Assembly: GCA_026826555.1 (NCBI GenBank)
Contig: JAKSZT010054569.1
Span: 2,470,258 to 2,534,257, forward strand
Source of the DNA: Tolypeutes matacus
Lineage: Eukaryota > Chordata > Mammalia > Cingulata > Chlamyphoridae
DNA length: 64,000 nucleotides
Direction: 5' to 3'
Part shown: piece by piece, positions 36,838-48,524 of the stretch
Numbering within the stretch: position 1 is the first letter of the stretch
How the letters are laid out: the number at the start of each line of letters is the position of its first letter
Made by a program: the position numbers and the translations under genes
The notes under the pieces: generated by a model
What the model saw: only the letters and a program-made list of their open reading frames with translations
Told to the model about the DNA's origin: nothing
Databases searched by the model: none

Positions 36838-37028
36838 CCCACTGGGACATCTGCGCACAGCCCGCTGGGACATCTGCGCACAGCCCNNNNNNNNNNGCAC
36901 AGCCCGCTGGGACATCTGCGCACAGCCCGCTGGGACTGGTGCACAGCCCGCTGGGACATCTGCGCACAGCCCTCCTGGACAGTGTTCACACAGCCTTCTG
37001 GGATCTGTGCACAGTCCACTGGGACAAA
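36838..37028 (+). repeat. 23-bp GC-rich minisatellite containing an assembly gap
   Basis: Repeat unit is cccgctgggacatctgcgc followed by acag (23 bp). At least seven recognisable units; the last three (ccctcctggacagtg..., ccttctgggatctgtg..., tccactgggaca) are diverged or shortened. Ten N at 36887-36896 interrupt the array, so true copy number is unknown. Open frames across the array are repeat artefacts. Confidence 0.95.
36887..36896. other. Assembly gap (10 N)
   Basis: Ten consecutive N inside the minisatellite, most likely a collapsed or unresolved part of the array. Confidence 0.98.
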
Positions 37029-37147
37029 AGCTGAGGTATCGCAGGGCTGAGCGGAGGTTCCTTTGCAAGGCCTATGAAAGCCTGGAGGTGGCCAAGCCTC
37101 TGGAACTTCCCACAGCCATTCCGCTGGCCCTCCCTAATACAATTCCT

Positions 37148-38083
37148 ACGGTTTTTAAATTTTTTATTCTATTAACATGTATATATATAACCTAAAATTT
37201 CCCTTTTTACCCACTTTCAAATATACAATTCAATGAAGCTCATTACGTTCCCAGTGCTGTACTACCATCACCACCATCTGTTCCCAAAATCTTTCCATCA
37301 CCCCAAATGGAAACCCTGTACCTATTAAGCATTAACTCCCCATTCCCTACCCCCACCCAGGATCCTGGTGACCTGTGTTCTAGTTTCTCACTCTATGAAT
37401 TTGCATATTGTAATTATTTCGTATCAGTGAGCTCATATAATATTTGTCTTTTTGTGCTTCACTCACCATGCTGTCTTCAGAGTTCCTCCATGTTGTTGCA
37501 TGTATCTCAACTTCATTCCTTTTTACAGCTGAATAATAGTCCATTGTAGGTATACACTACATTTTGTTTATCCATTCATCTGTTGGTAGTCACTTGGGTT
37601 GCTTCCTTCTTTTGGCAGTTGTGAATTTTGCCATCATGCACCTCGGTGCTCAAGTTGCTGCTTTCAATTCTTTGGAGCATATACCTAGAAGAGGGCCTTT
37701 TGGGTCATACAATATTTCAATACTTAACTTTCTGAGGAACCACAAAACCGTTTTCCACAGCGACTACACCATTTTACACTCCCTCCAACACTGAGTGCCA
37801 ATGCCTCTATCTCTACATCCTCTCCAACACTTGCTACTTCCCTTTTTTAAAAAATACTTGCCTTTCCAGTGGGTGTGAAATGGTATCTTGTGGTTTTCAT
37901 TTCTGTTTCCCTAATGACTAATGATAGTGGGCATCTTTTCATGTGCTTATTGGCCATTTGTATATCTTCTTTGAAGAAATGTCTATTCAAGTTTTTTGCC
38001 CATGTTTTTTCCATTGGGCCGTTTGTCTTTTTGTTGTTTAGTTGGAGGATTTCTTTATGTGTTCTGGATGTTAAACCCTTATC
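37148..38083 (-). mobile_element. LINE-1, 5'-truncated, 3' UTR and ORF2 C-terminus
   Basis: Antisense L1 3' UTR (aacctaaaatttccctttt, caattcaatgaagctcatta) then ORF2 C-terminus (gctgaataatagtccattg, gtttatccattcatctgttg) up to ggatgttaaacccttatcag, where it stops. Frames are broken. Confidence 0.85.
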
Positions 38084-40234
38084 AGCGCCTCTGGGTTTTT
38101 AGCAGAGCTTGGACTAAAATTAGCTGAGGAATTTCTCACTCATGTCCTTCTGCTAAGCCAGTCTTCCCTTCCTTCACTTATCACCTTTGAAGTAAGGGAT
38201 GTAAAACAGTCAAATGCTCCCCTGCAGTGTCCTACGCGCCCATCCCTCAGAGCTGTCCCTACTCCCAGAAACAATACCCTGGTTATCATTCATTATTTCT
38301 ACCTCTTAGTATTAAAAACCCTTTTAATATGGCATTGGAGACCATTGGGGAGTTTTAAATTTCATGTCAGACCAGGATTTATGGGCCAGTTCTGAAATTT
38401 TACCTCTGGGCTCAATAATTGCAATTCCCTTTTAATCGCTCTCTTAGACACCTCTGTTAAAAGACTTCAATTATTTCCACAGAGCGGCTCCTGGGACCTG
38501 GCTGATCTGAATACTCAACTTGCGTCACCTCCATTGGAGGCCTGCATGTGAGGCTCAGGCTGTGTGGCCTGTTTGAAGATACTGTGTTTGACATGCTGTC
38601 CATCAAGAAGCCTCAGGGTTCTTGGGAAAGGAGTCTCCCCTCCCAAAGAGTTTTGAGTTTAGGGATCATGCCCACATCCACCCCCATTCTTCCACTCCCC
38701 AATAGGAAGCAAGAAATAGATGTGCAGGATGTGCGTGTTCATCTATGCTTGATTTGTAAGCTGCACAATTCTATGGACATGCCAATGTATATTGCAACTC
38801 TTTCTATGGGAAACAGCTTAAAGGAATATGATGAGGAGTTAGGGTGCATCATGGAGAGGAAATATCTCTCAGCTGAACTCTAGAGAGCCTGGTTATGCTT
38901 TTGGGAAAGTAAAAACAAATGCTCTCTGCGATGGTTGCACAGTATTGGAATGGAACTAGCCACAGGAGCCACCCCCAAGGTGTGATTTAGTGCTTTATAT
39001 CTGGTGGCAACAATTTGTATGGAAGAAATGCATAATGCTGTATCCAGAGTCACTAACTGCTGAAAGAAGGTTTACTTACAGGCTGAAAACATCTGCTTCT
39101 GTTGGGAGACAGTGGATTGGGTGGGGGAAAGAGTGCAACCTAGGAAAACATGACTCCACCAAAGAAGCTAGGAATGAAAGGAGAAAAAACAAGACTGATG
39201 CTCATACATTGATGATCCAAGTCTTATCCTTGGGTAGAGGCAGCTAAGAGAGGATGGAGACTCCCCAGCCGTGGTGAGGGATCTTCTCCGGGCCCTCTGT
39301 CAGCAGCCCTTTGGAGGCTAAATTGCCTGCATTGGCAAGCCTAGTCTGTTAGAAGGTGATTGATGGACTGGACCAAAGCAACAAAAGCCTTAGTCACTCA
39401 AGAGTGTGGATCTTCTAATATAGTGATGGACTAAGCTAGTGTGGGTCTTCAAATGGGTTGCAGTAAACCTGGGAGTATGCAAATTGATTCAATGGGGTAC
39501 TATTTACATATCTACTTCTATTTACTATTTATTAAAAAGAAGATGTTAAATTTTGCTAATATTTAATATCAGATTGACAGGAGTATATATGTACATATTA
39601 GGACTCATGTTCAAGAGTTTTTTATAGTAGAGGAAAATAATAAAATCTTTTAAATTAAATTTTGTACTTGACACAGACAATTCAGTAACATAGGATTTAA
39701 TTCAACATGGGGCTCCAGCCCTTCCCCAGTTGGAAAGCACCCACCCATTAAGCCCACACAGAGTCAAGCAGTCATAGCTGAGGACTAAAGGACCCCAAGT
39801 TACTTGTACTCATTTCAGTAAGAAGCTATGAGAACCAGGGTCCAGATACCGGACCAGGTTCCTAGCATCTCTATTCTTTTCCTACCTAAAAACTGAGCTC
39901 CATTTTCCTCTGCTTTCCATGCCTAAGTTTTCTCATCTATAAAATAGAACTAGTCATGCATTATCCCTGTCCTACAAGAACTGATGTTCATCTTCACCCA
40001 TGTGTAAACACCAGAAAGAAGGAGACTCCCAAATCTGATTTGTCCCAGGCTCTGACCCTCCCCACATCTTCACACCCTTCTCATGCCCCTACAAGGGATG
40101 GCTGTGGACCCGGGAGTGACATCAGTCAAGCCCAAGACCTGTAAACAACAGGAAACCAACAGGGTAGCCAATGCCCAGACTCTGAGTACTTCCCATTTTT
40201 CAGGGCGTCTTCTTCAGGGATAGATAGGAAAGCA
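38084..40234. other. Unique intron sequence
   Basis: Nothing recognisable as gene or repeat. 38100-38520 has long balanced unique sequence with homeobox-like AT motifs but no decisive signal. Confidence 0.5.
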
Positions 40235-40410
40235 CCCAGTCTTGGAATCATAAGACCAAGTTCCAGAGCTTACCAGCTGTCCTCTAAGCAAGCCCTTTAA
40301 ACCTACATTCCGCACACTACCTGGCTGTGTGATGAATGGGATAAGACCACCTGCCTTCCTTACTGCTAGAGTGGCTGTGAGAATCAGACTGGAGGGTGTG
40401 TGCATGTAAT
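40235..40410 (+). repeat. MIR SINE (diverged)
   Basis: gtcttggaatcataagacca, agagcttaccagctgtcctc, agtggctgtgagaatcag. Confidence 0.55.
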
Positions 40411-40689
40411 CAGAATTCTCTCAGATGGGAGTGAGTGTGCGGAGGTGGGATCCCAAGGCCCACTCCCTTTGGAACTAAGCATTCTGGACTGTGGATCCAT
40501 CCGTGTCCTGAGACATTGCAGGTTTAGTAAGTACCATGCTCTGCACACAATGAGCACTCAAGATACTACTCTATCTCCATGTCTCTGAGGTGCCATCCAG
40601 CTCTGAGGTTGGAGGACTCTCCAAGTGTCTGAGGCATCCTTCCCCATCCGGCCCAGCAGCCCAGGTTGCATTCTGCTTTTGCTTCTTCA

Positions 40690-40900
40690 GAGCATATAGA
40701 AACGGTTGTGGACTTGGTATGTGAGAGGTCTGGGTTTGTATCTGGGCTCTGTTACTTACTAAACCATAGAACAAGATAATTCACCTCATGTAGTCTCAGT
40801 TTCCTCCTCTGTACCGTGGGGCAAGAATTCCTTCTTAGAGCTCCTGAGAAGATTGATTAGATGAGATAACTCTGCAAAGTTCATTCACTGTGTCTGAAAT
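40690..40900 (+). repeat. MIR SINE
   Basis: ggtctgggtttgtatctggg, ctctgttacttacta, gtctcagtttcctcctctgt, gaagattgattagatgagat. An ATAATT-rich run follows at 40928-40970. Confidence 0.75.
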
Positions 40901-40970
40901 AGAATTAGTATTTAAGAAGTGGTCAGCATTATAATAATTATAATAATCGACCATCACTATAACTATTATT

Positions 40971-41959
40971 ACCACCTTTACTTGGATGACCCCATTGCTA
41001 GGTTTCCAAAGCCAGAGACTCCCTTTGGTATCTTTCAGGATCCACCCACGGCAGCACCTCCCACCAAATCCCACTCTGTGGGGATGAAGCGCCTGAGATG
41101 TCTGTCCACTCGCCTGTCTTTGGTGCAGAGATCACTAGCCCTTGAAATCCAAGGTTCAGGGCTGTCTTGAATAGCACCTCTGTACCTGTCAGAGCTGATG
41201 GCAGAGCTTTGCAACTACTGACAGAGCTCACACAAGCCAGGAGCACATCTACTAGACTGCACCGTCCCAGCCCCTGCCTTAACCAGATCCTGCCGTCATC
41301 TGGCCTTTGAGGATTCCCATAGCTGGGAAGGAGATGAGGGCTCCTGCTCTCCCTCTCTGCTCCATGAGAAACGTCACGCTGGATAGACACCAGCATCCAC
41401 GATCTATCACTAAACAGCCTGGGCAAAGAGATGGGTTTTACAACCTCATCCCCAGGAGCCAGTTTTTATTGACTCTTTGGAGGTTTTTGTTTGGTTTGGT
41501 TTCTACAAAACTGCATTGCAGGCTCTGGCTTTCACACCAGTGGCTATGGTGACATTTATAATATAGCAGATATGGTGACATCTCTGGGGAAGCAGGTAAA
41601 AGAAGATGGTCTATTCCTGTTATGTAGGTGACCATTCCCAAGCACTTATTGATTGAATATATCATTAGAAGCCTGTAGCAGCTCAAAACCAGGAGCCTGC
41701 CCTTTCTAGATAATTGCCACTTTTCTATTTATAGGGCCAGGGCCAGAGTCAAAGGATTCTGAGTGTTTAGTGCTTTCTTACTATAAATATTCAAAGTCCA
41801 AGAGGAATCAGGAGAGAGGAAGAAAGACTGGTCCCATGCCTTGGGATTCCAGCCTATCCTGCCCCCAGGCAAATCTTTCTGGCTCTTCCATGTTCCTGGA
41901 CTTCCAGCACAGGCTCAGCATCTTGAAAAGTTCCAGGTCACTATTTTGAGCTAAACTCC
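40971..41959. other. Unique intron sequence
   Basis: No gene or repeat recognised; a 142-residue minus-strand open frame (40998-41426) has no domain and no splice context. Confidence 0.5.
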
Positions 41960-42620
41960 TGAATTAGTCAGCCAAAGGGGTGCTGATGCAAAATACCAGA
42001 AATCTGTTGGCTTTTATAAAAGGGTATTGTTTTAGGGTAAAAGCTTGGTTACTAGGCCATAAAGCATAAGTTACTTCCCTCACCAAAATCTGTTGCAACA
42101 TGTTGGAGCAAGATGGCTGCTGACATCTGCAAGGGTTCAGCCTCCCTCTTCCTCTTAAGGCTCCATGGTCCCAGCTTCTTCCAGTATCTGCTATAGGCTG
42201 GGATAAGTCTCGTCTCTCTCCTAGGTCTCATTCCTCTCCAGGCTCAACTGCTCTGTTCTCTCTACAAGGTCAGCTGTAGACTATCAGGCTCTCTCTCTTC
42301 CTGGGACCTCTGCCTTGTCTATGGAGCCATCTCTATTCCTCTGTGTTCTTCTCCTGCATATTTACTTCCTGGGGCTCCAGCTCAAAACTCCTACTAATTC
42401 TTCTTTCCTGTTGTTTTCTCTATGAGTCCCTACCCACCAAGGAGGCAGGGACTCTATGTCCCACTGACATGGCCCAATCAAAGCCTTAATCACAACTCAA
42501 TCGAGTAAAAGGGAAACCTCTGAATCCAATGCAATCTAATATGCCCAGAGGAACAGACCAGTTCACAAACATAATCCAATATCTATTTTTGGAATTCATA
42601 AACAATATCAAACTGCTACA
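41960..42620 (-). mobile_element. LTR-like interspersed element, probably xenarthran
   Basis: Minus strand starts TGTAGCAGTTTGATATTG and ends GGCTGACTAATTCA, giving TG...CA ends 661 bp apart. The interior has the CT-rich, ORF-less look of an LTR. I recall closely similar sequence from xenarthran genomes but cannot name the family. No clean duplication is visible (actcc left, ccccc right). Confidence 0.55.
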
Positions 42621-43199
42621 CCCCCTAAAATCTTATGATCATTGGTGGTGGCAATTCCAGCCCAAGTTTTCTTCCCAGGTGAACACATCATTGGTACAAT
42701 CTCAGAGCCTCTCAAGTGGTTCTGTCTGCTGTGTTCTGGAAAGCTCCCATATGGCTGACACAGTAGAAGCGTGAGGCCCAAATTCTATTAGTTTCTTCAA
42801 GCGTGGCTTAAAGGTATGAACATTACTTGGGCAAATCTAATGGGGCCCATGATTCCTAGGTTATTAGCAAGCACTTCCGAATGCCATTCTATAAAGGGGC
42901 CTCCCTGAAAGGCAATGGTGATATTAGTCTTTGGGGAAGCAGAGGTAAATGTGTAAGAAAATGTCCTGTATTCATTCTGGTCCCAAGGAAAATGAGGCTG
43001 CTTTGTGAGAAATGAGTTGCTTTTCTGGCCATGGGGCTGTCCGTGGGCTGGTCGTCACATGAAAAGACAGTGCTCTTCGCTCACAGTTTGTAAAAATACT
43101 TAGAAGGTGATTTTTCCAGTTCATAGAGTGGTTTTGATCTACCCTTCCTGCCCATCCCTCCTAGGACCAGGGGAAGCCAGCCAACAATAGCAAATGTCA
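42621..43199. other. Unique intron sequence
   Basis: Nothing recognisable. Confidence 0.5.
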
Positions 43200-43490
43200 C
43201 CTTGTCCACTCCCAAATTGAGTCTTAAAGAAGAGCCAAGGAGAGAAAAAGTAGAAAGGGGTTCTGAGTACAGGAAACACCATGAGCAAATGTACAGAGGC
43301 ATGAAAGAGCCCTGGCATGTGCAAGGAAGCAGAGGCAGGTCTGTATCATTAGATCATAAAGGGGAGAGAGGCAGGAGATGGTGATGAAGCACAGGGCAGG
43401 CAGGCGTCCAACTGTGGTCTTGCTTCGGAAGGCATCGGGATGCTGTGGTCATGTTTGAGTTTTAAGATTATTACAAATAAAAGGTATAAC
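43200..43490 (-). repeat. L2 LINE fragment
   Basis: Antisense L2 order: aacaccatgagcaaatgtac, agaggcatgaaagagccctg, catgtgcaaggaagcag, tagatcataaaggggagag, gcatcgggatgctgtggtca. Confidence 0.55.
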
Positions 43491-46235
43491 AGGGAACCCT
43501 CCTGTGGCTGCAGAGTGGAGGTGGGTGTGTGTCCTTCAGCCTCAGTCCTTGTCTGCTACATGAGGGGACTAGACAGTGATTTCCAAAATTCACACCAGTC
43601 TTTCATGCATAGAATAACATCATCCCCAGTACTTGCCATGGTACAGTATAAGCACTGGAGCAGAGTCCAGGAGCCCCTATGTTCCTAGGGGCACAGAGCA
43701 CAATCCATCAAAGTCTCTGGCAATGACCTCGGTATCCCAGTGAAGGGACGGGGCAGGGGCCGCGTGTGGAATGGGGGATCACACCTGGCTGGTACAAGTC
43801 TGTCCTTTCCATCTTACCGGGCCCCATCAGCCTTCCAAGGTGACCACTACCTCAGCTCTGGATTTTGCTTACTGGGCTGCAGTTTATGGCCAGGTCCACC
43901 CTACCATATACTGTTTCACCACAGTGACTTGACTTGGTCAGTAATTTGTGACTGAAATGGAGCCTCTGGGCTTGGGCCTCGGCATTTTGCTTGGCTCCAT
44001 GGCATGCATTCCTATTAGAACCAATCAATACATCCACACATTAAATGACATTTAGGCTGCCTCTCCGGCGAGTAGGTCAGGCTGGTGGTTATCCTTTGAG
44101 CATGAACAGAGAGAAGTACTTTGAGGGAAATCCTGGGAGTCAAGCCCTGAGGTGGGAGTACAGAATGAATGCTTTAGCCCTAGCCCCACCCAGGACTCAG
44201 GACTCAAGCGGGAGGCAGACTGGACTGAAGGAGAAATCCAACAGAAACAGCCTCATGTGGGGTTTCAATCTTGTCCTTATCCTTCTCCCTGAGGATGAGC
44301 TATTAAACACACATGCACACACAAATCCTACTTCACTGAGATGATTGGAAAGAAAAGATTGTATTTGAAAAAGAACAGATGGTGCTAGAAAGGTATTAGA
44401 AGAAAGAGGGAGTTAGGAAACCGAATTCCAGATTCCCACTGGCCGCTGGTGGGTGATGTGCCCAAACTTCATTACAGAAAGAGCTAGAAAGACAAAATGA
44501 TTACCAAAGACTCCAGTCAGAGTAACAACCACCCTTCCTCCCCGCCAAACACACCCCTGCCAGAGATATTGAAAAATCTGTGAAGGGAGAAACCCCACTA
44601 GAATCCCCTCTTGTGCTCACTTCTGTAATTTTTAATGATTTCTGGTCTGTGAGCACCAACCAAACTCTCTTCTCACTTCCCCTGCCCAGAATCTGGGTCC
44701 TTCCCCACAGCTCCCCGAGGAGGCATGTTCTGCAGATGCTGGAGGAGAAGGAAGAGCTTTGTATGGGAGCTAATCCAAAATACAGAGAGAAGGAAAGAGG
44801 AACTTAAGGGCTCTTAGGGTCACTACTCTTCATTCGAAGAAGTTTTCTCTCATTTGACTTTTTTGCCTGGATAATCATTGTTCCTTCCTTTAGAAAGAAG
44901 AAAAAGCACGAGTGAACCATCCATGTATTTCTTTATACAAACTGGGCAAAGCTGAAACCTTCTTAGACGATAAGATGAGGACCAGTAGTTGGTTGGGAAT
45001 CAACTTACATCCTTAAGTATTTTATTTTAACTTGCAACTTCTAAATATATGCTAATTTACCAATCTCTTGAATGAAGGGCCAAAGTCTTTGCAGCACATG
45101 TGGTTCTGTTGCTCAGAGTTCTACATTGTCTTCTTGCATAAATCACATTCATGATGCGTTGTCCACGATTTTCAGTTTCAGTTTCTTTAAAGTGCAAGTC
45201 ATTTAAAAATGCCTGTGAACTGATCTGACTGTGGAGGCTTTCTGGTTTTTTAAAAATGATTTTTCCTGATCTTTTTGGTTGCCCCATATGTGCATAACTC
45301 AACAGCAATTAATTTTGTGTGACTTGCCGTGACCAGTCTTTCCAAAGTGTTCAAAATTTTATTACTCATGTTGCATGGATTTAATGGGTACAACTGACCT
45401 AAACAGGTTTGGGAACAAACATAACTGACTCTCAGTAGGCATGTAGCTCAAGTGGGGGGAGCGGGAGGTGCAGGGCTGTTAGAAACTAACCTTCACAATC
45501 AGCATGCTGAGGCCACTTGGTGTTTTACTGAAGGAAGAATGTAGAGCTTGCGCTAATCCAGCAAGCGGACTGGTCACGTGGAAGCCAGTTAGGAACACTT
45601 CTACTGTTAATTTACTTGACAGCTGTGGCTCTCATCCGCCCAGCCCTCCCGACTCCCTGCCTCCCACTCATGATTTAATGGCTATCCCTAAGTCCAGACC
45701 CTCAGCCTCCTACTTCCTGACCTGGTACGTAGAATGAGCCAGGGCCCAGGGAAGATGTCTACTTCCCACAAGCCTGCATAGCCCAGCCTGGAATTGTAAT
45801 GACATGAAACTTGAGTAAGGAAGGAATGGGGCAGCCTGCAGTAAAACAGGGAAGGGCCCAAAATATTTCTTGAATGCTCCCTTTCCTGAGTACTGCTCTT
45901 CTTCAAATGCCACCCCACCCACCCAGAAAGCCCTTCTTAAACAATGTTTTAAGAGTAACCATTGACATTTTGGCATGATTGGTCCCCATCTTTTCTAGCA
46001 CTGGCAGCTAGACATGCTGTATGGGTTGCAGGATCTGTAAAGTGGCCTGGCTTTCCCAGGGTAAGGGCTCCGAAGGTGTTCCCAAATTTCCTCCTGATTA
46101 TTTTCTCATGCTTTTGAAAAAAGAGGAAAACGAATGGTCTTGGGCTCTCCCTAGCTTTTCTAATTTTCCCCTTCCTCCACTTCTCCCTTCCCTCTTTCCT
46201 CTTTTCTTCCCTTCCTCCTTCTTTCCTTGGAGAGA
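43491..46235. other. Unique intron sequence with pyrimidine-rich run
   Basis: No gene seen. 46165-46230 is a CT-rich low-complexity run (cttcctccttctttcc). Confidence 0.5.
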
Positions 46236-46239
46236 AATA

Positions 46240-46450
46240 TGTTTCAGAAGACAGACTTTGGAGCCAGGTGGCCTGAGCTCTACTCACAATTCTGCCTCTT
46301 ATTGGCAGTGTGGCCTGGGGCCCACCGTGGGACCTAATTCCTAATTCTCTGCCCGAGTTTCATCATCATGAAGTAGGGTAATAAAGGACCCTTACGGGGT
46401 GTTGTGAGGGTCACATGAGCTAAGCCACGGAAAGTACTTAGAATAGCTAA
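46240..46450 (+). repeat. MIR SINE
   Basis: cagactttggagccaggtgg, cctgagctctactcacaatt, cagtgtggcctggggccc, gggtgttgtgagggtcacat, agtacttagaatagctaac. Confidence 0.75.
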
Positions 46451-46769
46451 CACTGTTACTATAATAGGGTTTCTTCTCTTCCCTAAACCCGGCATGGCAG
46501 ATGACCTTACAAAGAACGACTTTATAAGAAGATGAAATAGGACACTGAGCCTGCGATGGGATTTCAGGTTTGGGGAGAGCGTCCCACCTGGGAACAACCA
46601 CGCTTTCGGGACTCCTTTCATTCCCCGACTTGGAGATGAGGAGACAAATGGGCAAATGCAGATATCCCAGGGAACACTGTTCAGGCACTAGATTCACATT
46701 TCATTTTCGTGTATTTACTTATGTTCTGCCTCATTCCAGGAAGGACTGAAGGCAGCAGCTATTTTACTT

Positions 46770-46925
46770 TACCTTGTTTAATTTTCACAATAAATGCACG
46801 AAACGGATATTACCCCCCTCCCCCCCATTTTATAAGTGTGAAAACCGAGGTGCAGAGAGCTAACGGAAATTGCCCATGAAGAAGTGGTAAAAAGCGATAT
46901 GAACCTAAGACTATTTATCTTCAAA
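46770..46925 (-). repeat. MIR SINE
   Basis: Antisense MIR: tgtttaattttcacaataaa, attttataagtgtgaaaacc, gaggtgcagagagctaac, gatatgaacctaagac. Confidence 0.65.
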
Positions 46926-47811
46926 ATTCTTGCACTTTCTATGATGTGCACGTGGGTTTAAATTTATGCCAAAATGTAAACGGTCTCTATCAGAACGTTG
47001 TTTAAGAGGGGCTTGTTGGTGGGTGTTGTTATTATTACAGAAAATTAACAAGCAACAAAGGACTTCACACTAAAATTTACATTGATCTGGCATTTTCCCC
47101 CGCTATCTCCCATAAAAATGCTTTAAATGCAGGCTGATTTAACAGAAACGATAAAAAATAGTGCTGAATGGTTCATATTTGTTGCAGAATATTTTACATT
47201 TTAAGGAAATTTATATTTTGTATATAAATTTTTATATATATAAATTTCTATTTTAAGGTATATTTTAAGGAAAACTTGAAAGTTATATGGATTTTTTTTT
47301 TTTTTCCTTTAGGACAAGATTAGGAAAAGAGGTGCAATTGGCTATTTTTTTCCTGTGTTGATCTGGGCGAGTTCCCACAGGCTCAGTTCCTTGCCTCTAA
47401 CAAATTTTCATACCTTCACACCAGGTCTGGTTACTTGTCAAGTGAGTGTCTTAGCAAAGAGACACGTGGAGGAATGTCACTAGTATGACCTGAGCCTTGA
47501 CTTGGTGATGCTTGGTAGTTATAATAATCATGTGATCGAGCTTTTTGTGGCAGGGCCACGGCCATGGCCAATGTCCGTGGTTTCCGTCATCCTCCATCTA
47601 ACCCACGCATTTGCCTGTCCCACAAGGGACAGAGAAGGAATGGTCACTATGGGAATGACTCGAGTCTGATGGCCATTCGAGAACATGAGCAAGGCCACCT
47701 TGTATAGCTTCAGGTCCCCAACTGTGATCACCAGGGCCAGAAGTTGAAACAAAGCCTCAGGGAGATGGATTTCCTTTTTTCAGAATTTATTTATGTTTTT
47801 TCTTCTATCGA
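46926..47811. other. Unique intron sequence
   Basis: 47215-47265 is an AT-rich stretch with self-complementary tatataaattt segments. 47290-47306 is a T run. No gene. Confidence 0.5.
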
Positions 47812-48520
47812 TTTTTTAAAATTTATTTTTCATTGTGGCAAAATACACATAACATAAAAATCATTTTAACCATTCTAGGTAGACATTGACAGTACTTTGT
47901 AACTTTCACCACTATTTCCAGCACATCTGCATCACCCCAAACCAAAACTCATACGCTTTTGGAAATAACTCCCCATTGCCCCTTCCCCCCACCCCTGCTA
48001 ACCACTATTCTGCTTTCTGTCTATGAATTTACTTATTCTAAGTCTTTCATATAAGAGAAATCATGCATTTGTCCTTTTGTTTCTGTTTTATTTCACTCAA
48101 CAGATATCTTAAAGCTCATCGACATTATCTAGCATGTTCCATTTTTAAAGGCTGAATAATGTTCCCTTGTACAGATATAGCACACTTTGTTTATGCATCC
48201 CTCTGTTAATGGACACTTGGGTTCTCCCACCTTTTGACTATTGTGAATAATGCTGCAATGAACACTAGTGTACAAATACCTGCCCAAGTGTCTGCTTTCA
48301 GGACTTTTGGGTATATACCTAGGAATGGAATTGCCAAGTCATATGATAATTCTATGTTTAATTTTCTAAGGAACCACTATACTATTTTACACACTGGTTG
48401 TACCAGTTTACATTCCCACCAACCATGTCTGAGCATCTTTACTTCTCTGCATCCTCAACAACATTTGTCTTCAGTTTTTTAATAAGTCGTCCTAGTAGGT
48501 TTGATGGAGTATCTTGGTCA
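47812..48520 (-). mobile_element. LINE-1, 5'-truncated 3' end
   Basis: Antisense 3' UTR (ttcattgtggcaaaatacac, ataacataaaaatcatttta) then ORF2 C-terminus (gtttatgcatccctctgtta, attgtgaataatgctgcaat), ending at about 48520. Confidence 0.85.
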
Positions 48521-48524
48521 ATTG

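Noticed and set aside
36838..37028. CRISPR-like array of 23-bp repeats
   Set aside because: Units are head to tail without spacers, in a mammalian intron; it is a minisatellite.
36683..37195. 170-residue + frame and several minus frames over the N gap
   Set aside because: They run through a 23-bp minisatellite and undetermined bases; the repeated peptide is an artefact.
40998..41426. 142-residue minus-strand open frame
   Set aside because: No domain, no homologue recognised, overlapping frames on the other strand; consistent with chance.
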